Part shown: piece by piece, positions 60,964 to 64,000 of the stretch
Numbering within the stretch: position 1 is the stretch's first letter
How the letters are laid out: every line of letters begins with the position of its first letter
Assembly: GCF_018449675.1 (NCBI RefSeq)
Contig: NZ_JAAVUZ010000002.1
Location: 310,001 to 374,000, forward strand
Reading direction: 5' to 3'
Source: Glaciihabitans sp. dw_435
Lineage (GTDB): Bacteria; Actinomycetota; Actinomycetes; Actinomycetales; Microbacteriaceae
DNA length: 64,000 nucleotides
Translations under genes and position numbers: made by a program
The notes under the pieces: model-generated
What the model was told of the DNA's origin: nothing
Seen by the model: the letters and a program-made list of their open reading frames with translations, nothing else
The model's database searches: none

Positions 60964-61731
60964 ATGACATCCACTCCCACCCTCACCGGCCGTGTCGCAG
61001 TTATCGTCGGGGCCTCCTCCGGCATTGGTGAGGCAACGGCCCGCCGCCTTGCCGCCGCTGGGGCATCCGTCGCTCTCATCGCTCGTCGCGCCGACAGGCT
61101 CGAGGCCATTGCGGCGGATATCCGACGCGCGGGTGGCACCGCCTTGGTCATCGCGGCGGACGTTACCGACTCGTCTGCGGTCCGGGAGGCCGCTGCGGCC
61201 GTCAAAAACAAGCTCGGGTCGGCGGGCATCCTGTTCAACAACGCCGGCATCATGCTTCCAGCACCCATCGGTGAGCACCGCGACGATCAATGGAAAACCC
61301 AGATAGACCTCAACGTGAGCGCGCTTGTGACAACTGTTGGGGCGTTCGTGGATCAGCTGGTAGAAACCGCCGCAACTGGCGCACCCGCCGACCTCATCAG
61401 CACGGGATCCGTCGCCGGCGAAGCCCTGTTCACGAACTTCGCCGTCTACTCGGGTACGAAAGCGTTCGTGAAACACTTCACCACTACGCTGCGTGCAGAA
61501 CTCGGCCCGAAGGGCGTACGCGTCGGATCCATCGCACCGGGCCTCGTGCAAACCGAACTCGCTAACCATGTCACCGACAAAAACGTCACCGACTGGCTCG
61601 CAGAGGCGCAAGAGACGATGACCGCCCTCACCGCCGCGGACATCGCCGAAGTCGTCACGTTTGCAGTCAGCCTCCCCAGCCACGTGAACCTGCAACACAT
61701 CACGATTATGCCGACCCGACAGGTCGTCTAG
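60964..61731 (+). CDS. Short-chain dehydrogenase/reductase (classical SDR)
   Basis: A 255-residue classical SDR. Cofactor motif 'VIVGASSGIGEATARRLAAAGASVALIARRADRL' (TGxxxGxG form, GASSGIG), 'LFNNAGIM' (NNAG), Ser in 'LISTGSVAGE', and 'YSGTKAFVKHF' (YxxxK, with Tyr and Lys). Product 'SIAPGLVQTEL' is also typical. It oxidises or reduces an alcohol/ketone with NADP(H), unknown substrate. It is divergent from the MmyB-type regulator and lies inside the putative island. Confidence 0.92.
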   Translation: MTSTPTLTGRVAVIVGASSGIGEATARRLAAAGASVALIARRADRLEAIAADIRRAGGTALVIAADVTDSSAVREAAAAVKNKLGSAGILFNNAGIMLPAPIGEHRDDQWKTQIDLNVSALVTTVGAFVDQLVETAATGAPADLISTGSVAGEALFTNFAVYSGTKAFVKHFTTTLRAELGPKGVRVGSIAPGLVQTELANHVTDKNVTDWLAEAQETMTALTAADIAEVVTFAVSLPSHVNLQHITIMPTRQVV

Positions 61732-61970
61732 ACGCGACGTTCGAGAAGATCGAGGTTCTCGGCAGCCCGTCACACGCTCGTTACCAGTGATGGACGGCGA
61801 CCTCCGTGGTTCCGAACCACTAGTCGGCCATACCCTTCTCCATGCAAGCGGTGCAGATTCGTACATGATGACGGTCAGGCCTTTGGCCCCATCGCTGCAG
61901 CGGTCGGCCAAGTTGTAGAGGATCTGCCGAGGTGCAGAAAGCACTTCCGTCGCGAGGTCAACCATGACAA
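61732..61970. other. Gene-free stretch in the putative island
   Basis: I see no convincing gene here. The longest minus-strand frames are short and unlike any protein I know. The sequence has a lower GC content than the flanks and may be eroded former coding DNA. It ends in the hairpin at 61971-61996. Confidence 0.5.
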
Positions 61971-61996
61971 TTTCCGACGCGTGACCGCGTCGGAAA
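61971..61996 (-). terminator. Perfect 11-bp hairpin after the small membrane-protein gene
   Basis: TTTCCGACGCG (61971-61981) pairs perfectly with CGCGTCGGAAA (61986-61996) around loop TGAC (as read on the + strand). On the minus strand it comes nine bases after the stop at 62006, followed by TTGTCATGG. Confidence 0.65.
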
Positions 61997-62005
61997 GCAG
62001 AACGG

Positions 62006-62236
62006 TCAATTCGCGGGAGGCCTTCGGACCATCGCGACGGTGAGAATGGCGATCAGCATTCCAATTGAAGCCCACGCCCGCGCCAAGTACATCCACACAA
62101 CTGCCTCGGCATCGCCCGCTAGCGCTGTTACACCTGCTACAACCAGAAAGCCGATCATCACAAGTAGCCACGTTGCGATGATGGTCTTCAACATCATTGA
62201 GACTTTTGGCGATTTGCGTTGTCCACGCTCATTCAT
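62006..62236 (-). CDS. Small two-helix membrane protein
   Basis: A 76-residue protein, 'MNERGQRKSPKVSMMLKTIIATWLLVMIGFLVVAGVTALAGDAEAV' followed by 'MYLARAWASIGMLIAILTVAMVRRPPAN'. Two hydrophobic helices (about residues 16-40 and 46-69) and a basic N-terminus fit an inner-membrane protein. No family recognised. Longer upstream openings give implausible N-termini. Its message would end in the hairpin at 61971-61996. It lies between the SDR gene and tRNA-Thr inside the putative island. Confidence 0.55.
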   Translation of the reverse strand: MNERGQRKSPKVSMMLKTIIATWLLVMIGFLVVAGVTALAGDAEAVVWMYLARAWASIGMLIAILTVAMVRRPPAN

Positions 62237-62424
62237 GAAGCATGTCCGTCCCAAGCAACTAGTGATGCTACACAATGTAGACGTGAATCCGTTGTGACGT
62301 ATGTCGCACTGGGCAATGAGCGCGCCCGGGATACGAATGTGGGCGAAATGCGGGTACAGCCGTCTTCTCAGAGTCAGGCAACCCACGCAGCCATCACTGA
62401 ATGCTAGTGATCGCGGGGAATCTT

Positions 62425-62442
62425 GTGGAGCCGCCTGTCAGA
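62425..62442. repeat. Right attachment-like site in the tRNA-Thr 3' end
   Basis: GTGGAGCCGCCTGTCAGA covers the CCA end, acceptor strand and part of the T arm of tRNA-Thr (minus strand). It matches 59837-59854 in 17 of 18 bases, in direct orientation. The intact tRNA 3' end faces the segment between the copies, the typical layout after integration at a tRNA gene. Confidence 0.7.
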
Positions 62443-62501
62443 ATCGAACTGACGACCTTCTCATTACGAGTGAGATGCTCTACCAACTGAGCTAAGGCGG
62501 C
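62426..62501 (-). tRNA. tRNA-Thr (anticodon CGT), CCA encoded
   Basis: Reading the minus strand, acceptor arm GCCGCCT pairs with AGGCGGC, the D loop is AGTTGGTAGA, and the anticodon arm is TCTCA-CTCGTAA-TGAGA with anticodon CGT (Thr codon ACG). The T arm is CTGAC or GTCAG around TTCGATT. The CCA tail is encoded at 62426-62428. Discriminator base is T. All arms pair, so the gene is intact. Confidence 0.95.
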
Positions 62502-62547
62502 GAGTGTCACGGCAAGCCGGGGCACAGTCTGAAAGCATAGCCGAAGA

Positions 62548-63186
62548 TTAGGGCCGCGCCGAAACGAGGAGCGACTCCAGCTCCGCGAAGGAATCGCGCA
62601 TCTGTTCGGGCAGTCCCTCGCTGCTCTCACCGTCGGCCCAGAGGGACCAGGCGTGCCGCAGCGCAGCGATGGCAACCAGCGTGATCAGGCGGGCGCGAGA
62701 GGCAAGCGCCTCCGCATCTTGCGCCAGCGCAGGGTCATCCTGAGCCAAACGCTGTTCGACGATCGAGGCGAGCGCGTTCTCGAACTGACGCATGTTGGCC
62801 ATGCGCTGGGCGAACAAGTGCGGGTACTGCTTGTGGAGTTCGCGACGTTGGCGGGTCTCCACCCGGTCCTCGAGCGCGGTCTCCACACCCTCGACCATGA
62901 GCTCGCGGATGCCATCCATGAGGTCGGCCCCGGGACCGGCGGTGATGAAGCGCTCGACGGACGCGTCGTTCGGCAGGTCGGGCGCATCGCCGATGACGGC
63001 GGCGTCCTTGGACCCGAAGTAGTTGAAGAACGTGCGGGGCGAGACATCCGCTTCCCTGCTGATGTCTTCGATGGTCAGCTGCTCGAGGCCGCGCTCGGAG
63101 GCGAGGCGGAGGACGGCGCGCTGGATGGCACGGCGGGTCGCAATTCGCTTGCGTTCACGGAGGCCGAGGGCGGGTGCGTCAGACAT
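62548..63186 (-). CDS. TetR/AcrR family transcriptional regulator
   Basis: A 212-residue TetR-type repressor. The HTH (about residues 12-60) reads 'KRIATRRAIQRAVLRLASERGLEQLTIEDISREADVSPRTFFNYFGSKDAAVIG', with the conserved Phe-Phe-Asn-Tyr-Phe stretch. The C-terminal domain (about 75-205) belongs to the TetR_C_17-like group (acyl-CoA or drug ligands). It is divergent from the FAH hydrolase across the palindrome at 63206-63219, which it likely binds; it may regulate a transporter further off. Confidence 0.9.
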   Translation of the reverse strand: MSDAPALGLRERKRIATRRAIQRAVLRLASERGLEQLTIEDISREADVSPRTFFNYFGSKDAAVIGDAPDLPNDASVERFITAGPGADLMDGIRELMVEGVETALEDRVETRQRRELHKQYPHLFAQRMANMRQFENALASIVEQRLAQDDPALAQDAEALASRARLITLVAIAALRHAWSLWADGESSEGLPEQMRDSFAELESLLVSARP

Positions 63187-63205
63187 GCTTCAATCATTGC
63201 ACAGG

Positions 63206-63219
63206 ATGCAAACTTGCAT
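63206..63219. promoter_or_regulatory. Palindromic operator between TetR and FAH genes
   Basis: ATGCAA-AC-TTGCAT is a perfect six-base-arm palindrome, 19-32 bases upstream of the TetR start (63186). TTGCAT in it can also serve as a -35-like element for the TetR promoter. TetR repressors commonly bind such sites in their own promoter. The FAH start is about 105 bases away. Confidence 0.6.
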
Positions 63220-63323
63220 TCCTGCGCTCGCACACGCAGGAATATTCTCGGTCGATTGCGAGGGTTCTCCCGCCGCGGGCGACAGAATGGACGAACCGAC
63301 TACCCCCGATGAATGGATACCAG

Positions 63324-64000
63324 ATGAAGTTGGCACGCCTCGGGGAATCCGGCAGCGAGATCCCCGTACTGGTCGACGGCGACCGCTATCTCGACTTGCG
63401 AGGGGTGATCAAGGACTTCTCCGACATGGCTGGGCTGGAGCGGGTGCGGGCGGCCGTGGCATCCGGTTCCCTGCCGGTGCTGGACGGCGCTGGCGCACTG
63501 CGCGTCGGTGCTCCTGTGCTGCGGCCGAGCGCGATCATCTGCATCGGCATGAACTACGCCGCGCACGCAGCCGAGTCGGGCTCCGCGCCGCCCACCGCGC
63601 CGATCCTGTTTCTCAAGACGCCAAACACCGTCGGCGGGCCGAACGACGATGTCGCCATTCCGCGCAAGAGCCACAAGACCGACTGGGAGGTCGAGCTCGC
63701 GGTGCTCATCGGCCGCAAGGCGCTCTACCTCGACTCGCCCGCCGACTCGGCGGCGCACGTCGCGGGGTACCTGCTCGCCAACGATGTCTCGGAGCGCGAG
63801 TTCCAGATCGAGATCTCGGGCGGCCAGTGGAGCAAGGGAAAGTCGGCGCCCGGCTTCAGCCCCCTCGGGCCCTGGCTCGTCACGCCCGACGAGGTCGACC
63901 CGGGCAACCTGCGTCTGCGCAGCTGGGTGAACGGCGAGCCGCGTCAGGACTCCACGACCGCCGACCTGATTTTCGATGTCGACTTCATCATCTGGAACCT
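63324..64000 (+). CDS. Fumarylacetoacetate hydrolase-family protein, 5' part, cut by window edge
   Basis: At least 225 residues remain open to the window end. N-terminal 'MKLARLGESGSEIPVLVDGDRYLDLR' is the FAH_N-like cap, then the catalytic FAH domain 'IICIGMNYAAHAAESG', 'PILFLKTPNTVGGPND', and 'TDWEVELAVLIGRKA' with the acidic metal-binding residues and 'YLLANDVSEREFQ'. The family splits C-C bonds in aromatic-acid or sugar-acid breakdown (substrates include 2-keto-3-deoxy sugars and 5-oxopent-3-ene tricarboxylate). The ATG at 63324 matches the usual start; one at 63309 is also in frame. Confidence 0.9.
   Translation, partial: MKLARLGESGSEIPVLVDGDRYLDLRGVIKDFSDMAGLERVRAAVASGSLPVLDGAGALRVGAPVLRPSAIICIGMNYAAHAAESGSAPPTAPILFLKTPNTVGGPNDDVAIPRKSHKTDWEVELAVLIGRKALYLDSPADSAAHVAGYLLANDVSEREFQIEISGGQWSKGKSAPGFSPLGPWLVTPDEVDPGNLRLRSWVNGEPRQDSTTADLIFDVDFIIWN

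Noticed and set aside
61875-62171. 98-residue minus-strand frame
   Set aside because: Overlaps the better supported small membrane protein in another frame, and its sequence is not protein-like.

Overview
This is a 64 kb stretch of high-GC actinobacterial chromosome, almost certainly Microbacteriaceae. The evidence is a truncated DUF222/13E12-type gene, a pair of DUF7882 proteins (a small family I associate with Microbacteriaceae), pervasive GC-rich third positions, the recurrent GGATGCC codon context, and many promoters whose -10 box lies about 7 nt from the start codon (leaderless mRNAs). The genus cannot be fixed from the sequence. I see no phage genes, transposase, CRISPR array or rRNA.

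Layout. 1-5.6 kb: DUF222 fragment, G-rich and 16-bp tandem repeats, YihY membrane protein, exonuclease III, trpS and an unusual GNAT-HAD fusion. 5.7-9.5 kb: an FMN riboswitch with a terminator-like platform driving ribD-ribE-ribBA-ribH, the whole committed riboflavin pathway except the phosphatase step. 9.6-14.7 kb: MHS-type transporter, a 700-bp gene-free repeat region, GNAT, ribokinase, and an SDR/TetR divergent pair with duplicated operators. 15.0-25.0 kb: a purine uptake and salvage block, with BMP-type lipoprotein, double ATPase, two permeases, a deaminase with adenine-deaminase signatures and a PPC/DUF296 protein, then convergent HbpS-like, NUDIX and PucR genes. PucR is the plausible purine-responsive regulator.

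25.2-34.3 kb: DUF805 protein; a 71-aa HTH protein with two palindromic operators over its own promoter, followed by an ABC exporter; then a minus-strand run of RNA methyltransferase, semialdehyde dehydrogenase, nicotinamidase, PBP4-type DacB, Gfo/Idh oxidoreductase and a secreted CAP protein. 34.6-43.9 kb: two DUF7882 paralogues around a GAF protein, then a cluster of AraC-type regulators that includes a TetR-AraC fusion and a DfpI/DJ-1-AraC gene broken by one missing base. 44-47.7 kb: a MarR/metallo-hydrolase divergent pair with one 19-bp operator between two leaderless starts, a cupin, an acyltransferase, and an iron-box-controlled siderophore-interacting protein. 47.9-53.6 kb: an apparently complete biliverdin-type phytochrome diguanylate cyclase, Mn catalase, Hsp20, and an NAD(P)-binding protein/SigJ-like sigma pair. 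53.6-59.7 kb: DUF1206, PhzF, SmpB, methyltransferase, a hypothetical protein and a CPA1 Na+/H+ antiporter.

59.8-62.5 kb: the most notable structure. A tRNA-Thr(CGT) gene has its 3' end facing a 2.6-kb segment (HTH-MmyB regulator, divergent SDR, small membrane protein) whose far edge carries an 18-bp direct copy (17/18) of the tRNA 3' end. This is the geometry of an integrated island that has lost its integrase. The window ends with a TetR gene divergent from a truncated FAH-family hydrolase.
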